A stretch of 64,000 nucleotides of DNA from the NCBI RefSeq assembly GCF_013283195.1, contig NZ_JABEKT010000002.1, positions 372,001-436,000 of the forward strand, given 5' to 3'. This DNA comes from Ensifer adhaerens. Its GTDB lineage: Bacteria > Pseudomonadota > Alphaproteobacteria > Rhizobiales > Rhizobiaceae. The position numbers and the translations under genes were made by a program. The notes under the pieces were generated by a model. That model was not told the DNA's origin. It was given only the letters and a program-made list of their open reading frames with translations, and made no database searches. Below are positions 46,450 through 55,606 of the stretch, in pieces (within the stretch, counting starts at the first letter, position 1; each line of letters begins with the position of its first letter).

Positions 46450-48378
46450 ATGAAACGCACCTTAGCCCTAGCCCTCTGCCTGGGGCTCGGCATCGCGGCT
46501 GCGCCCGCTATGGCCGAGACCAAGAACCCCGGCACCTTCGTCTTCATGTGGACCGACGACATCCAGTCGTTCGATCCGGCCTACATCGCCAACACACCGA
46601 GCTCCTACGGCTCGCTCAACATCTACAGCCGGTTGCTGAACTTCAACGGCTCGAAGATCTCCGAGTTCGTGCCGTCGCTTTCGACCGAGGTGCCCTCGCT
46701 CGAAAACGGCCTGATCAAGCAGGCCGACGATGGTTCGGTGAGCTATACCTTCCCTATCCGCAAGGGCGTTTTCGCCCATAAGGTCGGCGTCAAGGGCGCC
46801 GACGGCAAGGTCACCTGGGAATACTACGACAAGCTGACCGACGCCCAGAAGGCGACGATCGAGCCGGGTTACGGCCAGATCACGCCCGAAGACGTGCGCT
46901 ACTCGCTGCTGCGCGCCATTCTGCAAGGCCAGTCGTGGATGTCGAACGCGATCACCGAGGTGATCACCGCCGGCAAATACACCGATATCGCCAAGTGGGT
47001 CGAGACCGAAGGCGAGGTCAAATCCATCAACGACGCCAGCCCTGAGGTCCTGCGCAAGGTCTATGACCAGCTCGCCTCGCAGATCGTCGTCGACGGCGAC
47101 AATGTCACGCTGAAACTGCCGAAATCGTTTCCGGCAACGCTCGGCGTCATCGCGCTGCCCTTCGGCACCTCCGTTCTCGACAAGGAATGGGTCGCTTCGG
47201 TCGGCGGCTGGGATGGATCGGGCGATACCTGGAAGGCCCATTACCGCCCGGAACTCGGCGCCAATCCGCTGTTTGCGGAGGAGAACGGCACCGGCCCCTT
47301 CATGCTCGAGGAATGGGACCGCACCGACCGGCGCATCACGCTGAAGCGGTTTGACAACTATTTCATGGGGCCGGCCGCGCTCGAACGCGTGGTCATGCGC
47401 ACCGTGCCGGAATGGACGACGCGGCGCCTGCAGCTTCTGTCCGGTGACGCCGATTTCGTCACTGCACCGGTCGAGTTCATCGACGAACTCAGCAAGACCG
47501 AAGGCGTGAAAGTCATCGACGGCCTGCAGAAGGTGTTTTCCCGCGGCGTCTTCTTCGCCTGGCCGCTCGACGACAACGACAATCCGGCCATCGGCAGCGG
47601 CAAGCTCGACGGCGCCGGCATTCCGCCGGACTTCTTCGCCGACATCGACGTTCGCAAGGGCTTCAACTACGCCCAGAACTACGATGCGCTCTTGACCCAG
47701 GTGCTGCTCAACAAGACCGTGCAGTCGCGCGGGCCGACCGTGCGCGGCATCATGGGCTACCGCCCGGATTCTCCTGTCTACAGCTACGATCCCGCCAAGG
47801 CCGAGGAACACTTCAAAAAGGCGTTCGGCGGCAAGCTCTGGGATACCGGCTTTGCCTTCACCGCCTACGTGACCGAAGGCAATCCGCAGCTGACCGCGGC
47901 ACTCTCCGCACTTCAGCAAGGCCTGTCGCGCATCAATCCGAAGTTCAAGATGCAGATCCAGGCGCTGCCATGGGCCTCCGTCTCGGACAAGCTCAACAAC
48001 CGCGAAAAGCCGGCAGCACCCCTGACGGTGATGGGCTGGGGTCCTGACTATTCCGACCCGGGTGGTCCGCTCGGTGCAGCCAGCTACTACCTCTCGCCCA
48101 CGGGTCTCGTCGGCGGCATGGTTGGCCAGGGCTACCGCGACCTGATGGCGGAAAAGTTCAAGCCGCTGCTCGACGAAGCCTGGGCCTCGGTCGATCCCGC
48201 CGTGCGCGAGCCGATCTATGCCAAGCTGCAGGAAATGTCCTACGAATACGCCACCACCCAGTTCCTCTGGGAAGACTTCGGCTACGTCGTCACCCGCAGC
48301 AACATCGATGGTTATGTCGACAACATGATCCTCTACGGCGCCTGGGACTTCTACCCGGTCACCAAGGCCAACGACTGA
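46450..48378 (+). CDS. peptide ABC transporter substrate-binding protein
   Basis: The 642-residue protein has a Sec signal peptide (MKRTLALALCLGLGIAAAPAMAE) and the family-5 extracellular solute-binding fold: DIQSFDPAYIANTPSS near the start, then GTGPFMLEEWDRTDRRITLKRFDNYF. It is long for the family (usual ~530), with extra sequence in residues ~90-160 that includes a KVTWEYYDKL insert. It feeds the DppBC-type permeases that follow. The ATG at 46450 is preferred to 46438. It is the first gene of the plus-strand D-peptide operon. Confidence 0.9.
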   Translation: MKRTLALALCLGLGIAAAPAMAETKNPGTFVFMWTDDIQSFDPAYIANTPSSYGSLNIYSRLLNFNGSKISEFVPSLSTEVPSLENGLIKQADDGSVSYTFPIRKGVFAHKVGVKGADGKVTWEYYDKLTDAQKATIEPGYGQITPEDVRYSLLRAILQGQSWMSNAITEVITAGKYTDIAKWVETEGEVKSINDASPEVLRKVYDQLASQIVVDGDNVTLKLPKSFPATLGVIALPFGTSVLDKEWVASVGGWDGSGDTWKAHYRPELGANPLFAEENGTGPFMLEEWDRTDRRITLKRFDNYFMGPAALERVVMRTVPEWTTRRLQLLSGDADFVTAPVEFIDELSKTEGVKVIDGLQKVFSRGVFFAWPLDDNDNPAIGSGKLDGAGIPPDFFADIDVRKGFNYAQNYDALLTQVLLNKTVQSRGPTVRGIMGYRPDSPVYSYDPAKAEEHFKKAFGGKLWDTGFAFTAYVTEGNPQLTAALSALQQGLSRINPKFKMQIQALPWASVSDKLNNREKPAAPLTVMGWGPDYSDPGGPLGAASYYLSPTGLVGGMVGQGYRDLMAEKFKPLLDEAWASVDPAVREPIYAKLQEMSYEYATTQFLWEDFGYVVTRSNIDGYVDNMILYGAWDFYPVTKAND

Positions 48379-48387
48379 TTGGCGATC

Positions 48388-48424
48388 GGCATGTCGGGCG
48401 AGAATCCGCTCGACATGCCTTTTC
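48388..48424 (+). terminator. attenuator-like hairpin after the binding-protein gene
   Basis: GGCATGTCG / CGACATGCC forms a 9-bp stem with a 14-base loop and ends in TTTTCTT. It lies between the binding-protein and first permease genes, where a partial terminator commonly lets the binding protein be made in excess. Confidence 0.65.
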
Positions 48425-48456
48425 TTCATTTTCCCTGAAATCGGAACGTGTGAACC

Positions 48457-49494
48457 GTGCTGAACTATGCACTCAGACGACTGATGATGCTGCCGATCGT
48501 TCTCTTCGCCCTGTCGTTGATGATCTTCGCGCTGCAGATGTCGCTTTCGCCGACCCAGAGGCTGGCGGCCTATGCGCCGTCACCTGACTATCTCAAGGGC
48601 GGCCAGGAAAGCATCCGCCGGATGATCGAGCAGTATGGGCTCAACGATCCCTTCTACATCCAGTACGGCCGCTGGATCGGCGGCATCCTCACCGGCAATC
48701 TCGGCTGGTCGGAGACGGCCCGCCAGCCGGTGTCCACGGCGCTGATGTCATTGTTTCCGGCGACGCTGGAACTGGTGGTGCTGGCCTTCGTCCCCTGCCT
48801 GTTGCTGGCTGTGTTCCTGGGTTCGCGCGCCGGCATCTATCTCAACCGCTGGCCCGACCACGTCATCCGCATCTTCACCATTCTCGGCTGGTCGTTCCCG
48901 GTTTACGTCTTTGGCCTCTTGATGCTCTTGATCTTCTATTCGGCGCTCGACTGGTTCCCGCCCGGCCGGCTCAGCCAGTGGGCGCAGACCGTGGTCAGCT
49001 CCAGCGACTTCGTGCGCTATACCGGCGCCAACACCATCGACGCGCTGCTCAACGGCAATCTGGCGATCTTCGGCGATGCGCTTCGCCATCTTGCCGCACC
49101 CGTCATCACGCTAACCTATGTCAACGTTGCGAGCATGACGCGGGTGATGCGCACCTCGATGCTGGAAACCCTGCGTCAGGATTATGTGCGCACCGCCCGC
49201 GCCAAGGGTCTGCCGCGCCGCGTGGTCGAACTGCGCCATGCCCGGCGCAATGCGCTTCTGCCGCTTGCGACCATTGCCGGCATGGAACTCGCGGTGATGA
49301 TGGGCGGTGTCGTCATCACCGAGACCATCTTCGACTATGCAGGGCTAGGCCAGTTCGCCGCCAAGACCGCCGCCAATCTCGACTTCCCGGCAGTCCTCGG
49401 CTTCGGCCTCTATTTCGCGGTCGTCCTGGTGATCATGAACCTGGTCGTCGATCTCATCTATCCGTTGCTCGATCCGAGGGTGAAGACGCAATGA
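48457..49494 (+). CDS. peptide ABC transporter permease (DppB/OppB-type)
   Basis: The 345-residue permease starts at a GTG and has six hydrophobic helices. The N-terminal MLNYALRRLMMLPIVLFALSL is typical of DppB, and the EAA-type loop is LETLRQDYVRTARAKGLPRRVVELRHARRNALLP. It forms the channel with the DppC-type protein, whose start overlaps the stop of this gene by 4 bp. Confidence 0.93.
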   Translation: MLNYALRRLMMLPIVLFALSLMIFALQMSLSPTQRLAAYAPSPDYLKGGQESIRRMIEQYGLNDPFYIQYGRWIGGILTGNLGWSETARQPVSTALMSLFPATLELVVLAFVPCLLLAVFLGSRAGIYLNRWPDHVIRIFTILGWSFPVYVFGLLMLLIFYSALDWFPPGRLSQWAQTVVSSSDFVRYTGANTIDALLNGNLAIFGDALRHLAAPVITLTYVNVASMTRVMRTSMLETLRQDYVRTARAKGLPRRVVELRHARRNALLPLATIAGMELAVMMGGVVITETIFDYAGLGQFAAKTAANLDFPAVLGFGLYFAVVLVIMNLVVDLIYPLLDPRVKTQ

Positions 49495-50363
49495 AGTTTC
49501 TTCGTTACCTCGCAAGAAATCCGGTGTCGCTGTTCGGCGTCGTGATCCTTCTCGCCTTCGTGCTCATCGCCGTCTTCGCGCCGGTCCTGGCGCCGCCGCA
49601 GAGTTTTCAGCTGTCGCCCTACGATACGCCGCGTGCCGGCTTCCTGGCCACGCCGCAGCCGCCGTCGCCGGAGGCTGTCTTCGGCACGACGCAGGGCCAG
49701 TACGACATCTTCTACGGCGTCGTCTGGGGCACGCGCACCGCATTCAAGATCGGCCTCGGGGTTGTGGCGATTTCCGTCCTGATCGGCACCGTCGTTGGCG
49801 CGGTCGCCGCCTACTACGGTGGCGTCATCGAGGAGGTGCTGATGCGCATCGTGGACGTGTTCATGGCCGTTCCCTTCCTGATCGCCGCCATGGTGCTGAC
49901 GGCGTTGCTCGGCAAAGGCATCGTGCCCATCACGATCGCGCTCACCACGTTCGGCTGGATGAGTTATGCCCGCATCGTTCGAAGCGAGATCCTGAGGATC
50001 CGCGAGATGGATTATATCCATGCGGCCCGCAGCTACGGGGCGAGCGATCTCCGTCTGATCGTGCTGCATATCCTGCCCAATGCCATGTTCCCGGTGCTCG
50101 TGCTGGCGACGATGGCGACCGGCTCCATGGTGCTGTCGGCCTCGGCGCTGAGCTTCCTCGGTGTCGGTACCGAAGAAGGCTATGCCGACTGGGGCCAGTT
50201 CATCGCCTATTCGCGCAACTGGATCGTCGGCCAGCCCGGCAACCCCTTCCAGTTCTGGTACACGCTGGCTTTCCCCGGCGCTGCCGTCTTCCTGTTCGTT
50301 CTGTCGTGGAACCTTGTGGGTGATGCGCTGCGCGACATGCTCGACCCCCGCCACGCCCATTGA
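49491..50363 (+). CDS. peptide ABC transporter permease (DppC/OppC-type)
   Basis: The 290-residue permease has an N-terminal OppC_N segment (MKFLRYLARNPVSLFGVVIL), the loop REMDYIHAARSYGASDLRLIVLHILPN and a closing LVGDALRDMLDPRHAH, which is the family end motif. The ATG at 49491 overlaps the DppB stop. The gap to the next gene is 51 bp. It completes the permease pair for the OppD/OppF ATPases encoded on the opposite strand. Confidence 0.93.
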   Translation: MKFLRYLARNPVSLFGVVILLAFVLIAVFAPVLAPPQSFQLSPYDTPRAGFLATPQPPSPEAVFGTTQGQYDIFYGVVWGTRTAFKIGLGVVAISVLIGTVVGAVAAYYGGVIEEVLMRIVDVFMAVPFLIAAMVLTALLGKGIVPITIALTTFGWMSYARIVRSEILRIREMDYIHAARSYGASDLRLIVLHILPNAMFPVLVLATMATGSMVLSASALSFLGVGTEEGYADWGQFIAYSRNWIVGQPGNPFQFWYTLAFPGAAVFLFVLSWNLVGDALRDMLDPRHAH

Positions 50364-50414
50364 GACCCAATCCCTTCAAGACCCAATCCGTTTAAGGTTC
50401 AAGGAGCATTCCCG

Positions 50415-52082
50415 ATGTCCTCTCTGTCTGCCGCCTCGATCGAACTATTCGAGGATCTGATCCGCTATGAGGTCGAAGACAAGGCGATCCCGTCGATCTC
50501 CTACGCCCTCGTCGACCGCGACGGCGTGCTTGCCGAAGGCCATGTCCAGCGTCACGACCGCCATTTCGACATGGGCAAGGACACCTGCTTCCGCATCGGC
50601 TCGATCACCAAGACCTTCACGTCGCTGGCGATCATGCAACTGGTCGAGAAGGGCCTTGTCGATATCGACGTCGACGTCTCGACCTATCTGCCCGGCTTCA
50701 AGCCGGAAAACCCGTTCGCCGGTGCCGAGGGCGGGCCTTACGGCTCGGTCATCAGCCTGCGCAAGCTCATGACCCATACGGCGGGCATCGTGCGCGAGCC
50801 GAAGAGCGGCCACTATCTCGACGCCACCCGGCCGCCGCTCGAAGATACGGTCAACGAGCTCGCGAGCTCGATCCTCAAGCAGGATCCGAGCCTCGGCGTG
50901 ATGCATTATTCCAACGCCGGCATCGCCGTCGTCGGCCGGGTGATCGAGACGGTGACTGGCCAGAGCTATTCCGACTATGTCGCCGCCAACATCCTGAAGC
51001 CACTCGGCATGGACAGCTCGTCCTGCGGCATGGCGCCCGGCATCCGCGAGCGGTTGGCACCTGCCGACATGTGGACGCTTGACGGCGATACGCCGGCGCC
51101 GGTGTTCAGCCTCGGCGGTTCGCCGGCCGGCAACATCTTCTCGACCACAGGCGACATGGCGCGCTACGCCCAGTGCCTGCTGCGTGGCGGCTTCGACGCC
51201 GAGGGCAATTCCATCATCTCGCCGGCGTCGCTGCGCGAAATGTGGACGCCGTTCGGCAAGCGTCCGGCCGGCCACGACAAGACGCTCAACGGCTACGGCC
51301 TGTGCTTCGGCTCCGGTGACGTCGACGGCTGGACTTCCGTCGGCCATGGCGGTGCCGTCTATGGTTACGCTTCGCAGATGATGCTGCTGCCGGCCGCCGG
51401 CGTCGGCGTGCTGATCTTTGCGACTCTCGATTTTGCCAACCAGATCGCCTCGCGCCTCGGCGTCGACGGCGTGCGCATTGTCCTTGCCGAACGCAAGATG
51501 GGCAAAATGCCCGAACGCGTCCAGCGTCCGCCCGAGATTTCCGAAGCGCAGTTCAAAACGCTTCCCGGCTATTACCGAGACGACGCCACGCAGGAAGTTG
51601 TCGAGGTCAAGTCGACGGACGGCAAGATCTATCTGATGGGCGAGGGCGTACCACACAGGATCCGGCCGGTCGCCGGCAACGATTTCGTCATCGACGGCCG
51701 CATCTACGGCCGCGGCGCCGACTACGCCCACATGAACCTCTCCTTCCCGGAAGCCGGCAAGCTTGCATGGAAGGATGCGACCTGGACCCGCATCGAGGCG
51801 CCCGATGACGAGACCGTGCCCGACGCGATCGCGCCGCATCTCGGCGAATACGGGCCGGATTTCAACATCACCTACCTGACCTACAGCCATGGCGGGCTGA
51901 AATGCCTGATCGAGTACTTCTGCACCCACACCTGCGAGCCGGTCGAAGAAGGCCGCTTCCGCATGCATGGGCGGCTTTATGAAGACGAGATCCTCGAACT
52001 CGATGCCGTCGACGACAACGGCAAGCGCGGCATCCGCGTCGGGCCGATGTTCCTGGAGCGGCGCAGCTCGTCCCAGGCGTAA
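50415..52082 (+). CDS. S12-family (beta-lactamase-fold) serine peptidase, cytoplasmic
   Basis: The 555-residue protein has a beta-lactamase/D-aminopeptidase fold. The nucleophile motif SITK (S63, K66), the YSN motif (Y165-N167) and HGG (311-313) in place of KTG are visible, followed by a C-terminal beta-barrel domain (about 370-550). Without a signal peptide it should be cytoplasmic, which suits peptide cleavage after ABC import. The family includes D-aminopeptidases, D-alanyl-D-alanine hydrolases and esterases. It lies in an operon with a peptide importer and a DppA-type D-aminopeptidase, which favours a D-peptidase role (inference). Confidence 0.85.
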   Translation: MSSLSAASIELFEDLIRYEVEDKAIPSISYALVDRDGVLAEGHVQRHDRHFDMGKDTCFRIGSITKTFTSLAIMQLVEKGLVDIDVDVSTYLPGFKPENPFAGAEGGPYGSVISLRKLMTHTAGIVREPKSGHYLDATRPPLEDTVNELASSILKQDPSLGVMHYSNAGIAVVGRVIETVTGQSYSDYVAANILKPLGMDSSSCGMAPGIRERLAPADMWTLDGDTPAPVFSLGGSPAGNIFSTTGDMARYAQCLLRGGFDAEGNSIISPASLREMWTPFGKRPAGHDKTLNGYGLCFGSGDVDGWTSVGHGGAVYGYASQMMLLPAAGVGVLIFATLDFANQIASRLGVDGVRIVLAERKMGKMPERVQRPPEISEAQFKTLPGYYRDDATQEVVEVKSTDGKIYLMGEGVPHRIRPVAGNDFVIDGRIYGRGADYAHMNLSFPEAGKLAWKDATWTRIEAPDDETVPDAIAPHLGEYGPDFNITYLTYSHGGLKCLIEYFCTHTCEPVEEGRFRMHGRLYEDEILELDAVDDNGKRGIRVGPMFLERRSSSQA

Positions 52083-52099
52083 GCGGCGTGAGCCGAACC

Positions 52100-53194
52100 A
52101 TGGCCGCTCCGATCCGGATGGAGTCGCCCCTGGGCGCCCGCATGTTCATCGGCGGGCGCGAGGTCGACTACTACTGCGGCACGTCCTATTTCTGCCTGCA
52201 CGGCCACCCCGAGGTGATCGAGGCGGCTTGTGACGCCACGCGGCGATACGGCATGGGGCCGGGAACGCTTGCCCATATGCAGGTCTATGCCGACCTGCAG
52301 GAGCGGCTGCGCGACTGGTTCGGCACGGAGGAGGTCGTCTACATGATCTCCGGCTACACCAGCCCGATGGTGCTGCTGCAGGGGCTGCGTGACGATTTCG
52401 ACGTGATCCTGATGGATTCCGCCACGCATTACAGCACGCGGGACGCCATCCCGACGCTCGGCAAGCGGATCCACGAGTTCCGCCACGCCGATCCGGGCGA
52501 TCTGGCCGCGCAGTTGTCGCAGCATGTGAAGCCGGGTGAGCGGCCGGCGGTGCTGACGGACGGGGTGTTCCCGTCCTCGGGCAAGCTTGCGCCGCTTGGC
52601 GATTATCGTCATGCAATGGCTCCCTATGAAGGGGCGCTTCTCTGCATCGACGATTCCCACGGCGTCGGCGTTCTCGGCGAGACCGGCCGTGGTTCGCTGC
52701 AATACGCCGGGCTCGAAGGCGAGGGCAATTATCTCGCCGGCACCATGAGCAAGGCCTTCGGTGCGCTCGGTGGGGTGGTTCCCGGTGATGTCGCCCTTGC
52801 CGAAAAGATCGCCCGCAATGCGATGATCATGCGCGGCGCCTCGCCGGCACCGCCCGGTCTTGCGGCGGCGGCCGCCGCATCGTTGCGGGTGCTGCAAGCG
52901 ACGCCGGACAAGCGGACCAACCTCATCCGGAACATCAAGCACGTGCGCAGCGGCCTGCGGACGCTCGGCTTCGAAGTCGCCGACACGCCTGTGCCGATCG
53001 TCACCGTCAAGGGCGTGACCGATCTCGAGCAGCTGCGCGACCGCCTTGCCGAACGCGACATCATCGTCCGGGTGCAGCAGGCCGGCGGTTACTCCGACGC
53101 GCCTGATGTGCCGACGCTTCGGCTCGCGGTGTTTTCCGAACATTCCCCGGCTCAGATCGATCGGCTCCTGCAGTCGATGGCCGAGCTTATTTGA
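52100..53194 (+). CDS. PLP-dependent alpha-oxoamine-synthase-fold enzyme
   Basis: The 364-residue enzyme has a fold-type I PLP domain close to 8-amino-7-oxononanoate synthase and 2-amino-3-ketobutyrate CoA ligase. Motifs are CIDDSHGVGVLG, with the PLP aspartate and stacking histidine, and GTMSKAFGALGG with the Schiff-base lysine. It is shorter than typical synthases and starts close to the substrate domain (RMESPLGARMFIGGREVDYYCGTSYFCL). A condensing reaction (acyl-CoA plus amino acid) or an amino-acid conversion is possible. GTG at 52088 is an alternative start. Its position between two D-peptidase-type genes makes it the puzzling member of the cluster; biotin or threonine functions are unlikely from context. 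Confidence 0.78.
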   Translation: MAAPIRMESPLGARMFIGGREVDYYCGTSYFCLHGHPEVIEAACDATRRYGMGPGTLAHMQVYADLQERLRDWFGTEEVVYMISGYTSPMVLLQGLRDDFDVILMDSATHYSTRDAIPTLGKRIHEFRHADPGDLAAQLSQHVKPGERPAVLTDGVFPSSGKLAPLGDYRHAMAPYEGALLCIDDSHGVGVLGETGRGSLQYAGLEGEGNYLAGTMSKAFGALGGVVPGDVALAEKIARNAMIMRGASPAPPGLAAAAAASLRVLQATPDKRTNLIRNIKHVRSGLRTLGFEVADTPVPIVTVKGVTDLEQLRDRLAERDIIVRVQQAGGYSDAPDVPTLRLAVFSEHSPAQIDRLLQSMAELI

Positions 53195-53211
53195 GAGATG
53201 AGAGTACGATC

Positions 53212-54009
53212 ATGAAGGTTTTCATCAGCGCTGATATCGAGGGCACGGCGGGGATCACCGCCTGGGACGAGGCCAAGAAGGGCCACCCGGAATACGAGGA
53301 GTTCCGCGAATACATGACCGACGAGCTGGTCGCTGCCTGCGAAGGCGCCAAGGCCGCCGGTGCCAAGGAGATCGTGGTCAAGGACGCCCATTCGACCGCC
53401 CGCAATCTGATCCTGTCGAAGCTGCCGGCCTATGTCAGCATCGTCAGGGGCTGGAGCGGCCATCCCGATCTGATGATGTTCGGCATCGACAAGAGTTTCT
53501 CGGCAGCGCTTTACACCGGCTATCACAACAAGGCCGGGACCGACACCAATCCGCTCGCCCACACGCTGACCGGCACGGTGTCGCGGCTCCTGATCAATGG
53601 CGAAGTGGCGTCGGAATTCACGCTGAACGCGCTTTGCGCCGCGCGCTATGGCGTGCCTTCGGCGTTTCTTTCGGGCGATGCCGGCATGTGCGCCGAGGCC
53701 AAGGCGATTGCTCCGGGTATCGGCACTGTAGCGACAAGCGAAGGGTTCGGTCCCGCGACCCGGTCGCTGACGCCGAAGGCTGCGGTTGCCTCTATTCGCG
53801 AGGGCGTGGAGAAGGCGCTTTCGGGCGATCTGAAGGCCTGCCTGCCGAAGCTCGCCGACCGTTTCGAGCTGGTGGTCGAGTACACGACACCAATCGAGGC
53901 CTATCGCGGCAGCTGGTACCCAGGTGTCGAGCATATCGCGGCGCGCACGCTGCGCTTCGAGGCGAAGGACTTCTTCGAAATCCAGCGCGCTATTCGCTTC
54001 ATCGTTTGA
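53212..54009 (+). CDS. dppA: DppA-type D-aminopeptidase (M55)
   Basis: The 265-residue metallopeptidase matches Bacillus DppA at the zinc ligands: D8 and E10 (ISADIEG), H60 (KDAHST), H105 (GYHNK) and a Glu near 131-135, with the catalytic His at about 117 (LAHTLTG). DppA releases N-terminal D-amino acids from peptides, with preference for D-Ala-D-Ala. The ATG at 53212 is preferred to 53191. It is the last gene of the operon; a GC-rich hairpin follows. Together with the importer it predicts use of D-amino-acid peptides such as cell-wall fragments. Confidence 0.92.
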   Translation: MKVFISADIEGTAGITAWDEAKKGHPEYEEFREYMTDELVAACEGAKAAGAKEIVVKDAHSTARNLILSKLPAYVSIVRGWSGHPDLMMFGIDKSFSAALYTGYHNKAGTDTNPLAHTLTGTVSRLLINGEVASEFTLNALCAARYGVPSAFLSGDAGMCAEAKAIAPGIGTVATSEGFGPATRSLTPKAAVASIREGVEKALSGDLKACLPKLADRFELVVEYTTPIEAYRGSWYPGVEHIAARTLRFEAKDFFEIQRAIRFIV

Positions 54010-54023
54010 GCGAGGCAATGGAC

Positions 54024-54058
54024 GGCGCGCGAGAAGCTGCTTCGGTATCGCGCGCGCC
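54024..54058. terminator. bidirectional hairpin between dppA and the DUF1801 gene
   Basis: GGCGCGCG / CGCGCGCC forms an 8-bp GC stem between the converging dppA and DUF1801 genes. A U-tract is absent. Confidence 0.5.
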
Positions 54059-54059
54059 T

Positions 54060-54578
54060 CTAATCCACCAGATAGGGCGTTGAAGCCAGACGCGAGCCGT
54101 CATGGCATGAATTGAAGCACTTACAGACTTCACTGGCGTGTCGGCATATTGGCCCAGGCCACTGCCTCCTCCTGCGCTGATGATATGTCAGCGCCGCCCT
54201 CAGACAGTGGGCAAGCGGTTCTGCGGGAAGGTCGCCTGTGGCGGGGATGAGGAGGGCACGGTTGCTCTCAAAGGCAAATTCGCTCCCGAAGTGAACGCGG
54301 AAGGTATCGACTAGCGTCGTCTTGCAATTGAAGAACACCGCGCAATGTGCCGGTGCTGATTTGACAACGCCCAACCGGATCGTCGTTCCGCTTTTGCTTG
54401 CTTCCGTGAGGTAGGCGGGCTCTCCCCATTTGAGTGCCTCCGTCAGCGGCCCGACACCTTCGGTCTCGGCGCCAACGACAAAGATGAGATCGCGAATCTG
54501 CAGCAGGCGCGTCCGCACCGTCGCGCTATGCTGTGCCAGCACCTCGGCGATATCGGCAGGAACGGGTGGGCTCGTCAT
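54060..54578 (-). CDS. DUF1801 domain protein
   Basis: The 172-residue protein carries the DUF1801/YdhG-like fold in residues ~10-130 (RDLIFVVGAETEGVGPLTEALKWGEPAYLTEASKSGTTIRLG, CAVFFNCKT). The last 40 residues are rich in arginine and cysteine and do not look like the family; they may be read-through into non-conserved sequence. Its start overlaps the stop of the AraC/GyrI-like gene by 4 bp (54575-54578), so translation is coupled. The family's biochemical role is unknown to me. Confidence 0.72.
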   Translation of the reverse strand: MTSPPVPADIAEVLAQHSATVRTRLLQIRDLIFVVGAETEGVGPLTEALKWGEPAYLTEASKSGTTIRLGVVKSAPAHCAVFFNCKTTLVDTFRVHFGSEFAFESNRALLIPATGDLPAEPLAHCLRAALTYHQRRRRQWPGPICRHASEVCKCFNSCHDGSRLASTPYLVD

Positions 54579-55438
54579 GGCACGCGTTTCTTCAGCGGCA
54601 GATGGATATCGGTCCGCAATTCGCTTTGCGGAACCATTCGCGGATCGTTGAGATAGGCTTCGAAGACCGGCTGATCGTCCGGTTCATGCCCTGACCCGGG
54701 CAACCAGACGCCCAGAAGCCATCGATAGGCGCCAGGCATGGCCGCGTAGGGGCCGGTGTAACTCAGCTTGGCGTAGGGGCCTCCGCGCAGGACCGTTTCT
54801 GTCAACGGCGCATCAAGCGCGACGGAGTCGGCAATCAGCATGCAGGCGCGAGAACGCAGGTCCTCCTCAGGCCCGAGCTCGGGATCATCGAAGAAAACCC
54901 CGATCATCTCCTGTTGCGCGGGCAATGCTCCGCGGGCCACGAGTTCGGCAAAGAGCCGCGCCATCGCCCGGTCGATTTCCATATAGGAGCCCCGGTGATC
55001 GATCGACGCACAGCGTCGCTCGGGCAGATCGACTATGCTCACCGGGAACCCGGTCGCGTCGCCGGCGGCGTTGGCATTTCTGAAGGCTGCGTGCTGGCCG
55101 TTTTCGCGATAGGCAGCGGGCGTTGTGCCAAAGGCATTCCGGAACGCTCGTCCGAATGTATCGGTTGAGCCGTATCCGGCGCGATCGGCAACGGTTGCGA
55201 TATCGACCTGCGAATTGGCGAGCCGGTCGGCAGCGCGTTGCAGCCGGAGCCTGCGAATGGTCGCGACGATGGTTTCGCCACGCATGGCCGAATAGATCCG
55301 GCTCCAGTGATAGGGGGAAAGGCAGGCGACTTCAGCCAATCGGTCGAACGAAATGTCGTCCTCCAGATGGGCATAGACATGGTCGATCACCCGGATCATC
55401 CGGGCACTGTAGCTCGCCTCAGTCAATCCCTTGTGCAT
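54575..55438 (-). CDS. AraC-family regulator with GyrI-like effector domain
   Basis: The 287-residue protein has an N-terminal AraC double helix-turn-helix (about residues 10-108: FDRLAEVACLSPYHWSRIYSAM, IATVADRAGYGSTDTFGRAFRNAFGTTPAAYR). A C-terminal GyrI-like small-molecule-binding domain follows (about 125-285: VSIVDLPERRCASIDHRGSYMEI, GVFFDDPE), as in Rob and SbmC. Such regulators respond to hydrophobic compounds or drugs. It lies next to an RND pump operon and could control it. The ATG at 55438 is chosen; residues upstream of it to 55480 are poorly supported. Confidence 0.87.
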   Translation of the reverse strand: MHKGLTEASYSARMIRVIDHVYAHLEDDISFDRLAEVACLSPYHWSRIYSAMRGETIVATIRRLRLQRAADRLANSQVDIATVADRAGYGSTDTFGRAFRNAFGTTPAAYRENGQHAAFRNANAAGDATGFPVSIVDLPERRCASIDHRGSYMEIDRAMARLFAELVARGALPAQQEMIGVFFDDPELGPEEDLRSRACMLIADSVALDAPLTETVLRGGPYAKLSYTGPYAAMPGAYRWLLGVWLPGSGHEPDDQPVFEAYLNDPRMVPQSELRTDIHLPLKKRVP

Positions 55439-55606
55439 CGGCGTCCTCTTCGGTTTTCCACTTAGCGAAGAGATTGGCATGAGCAGGGCCGGTAAATCCT
55501 GCGGATTTGATCACCCTGTCGGTGCGACTATAGCCAATGGCTGCCGATTTGCATCCGTCTCCCTTTGCGCCCGAGGGCGAGCGGGATGTTGACCCGGCCG
55601 TCGCGG

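Noticed and set aside
46468-48429. Minus-strand open frame of 653 codons over the peptide-binding protein
   Set aside because: It is antisense to a gene with a clear signal peptide and family motifs.
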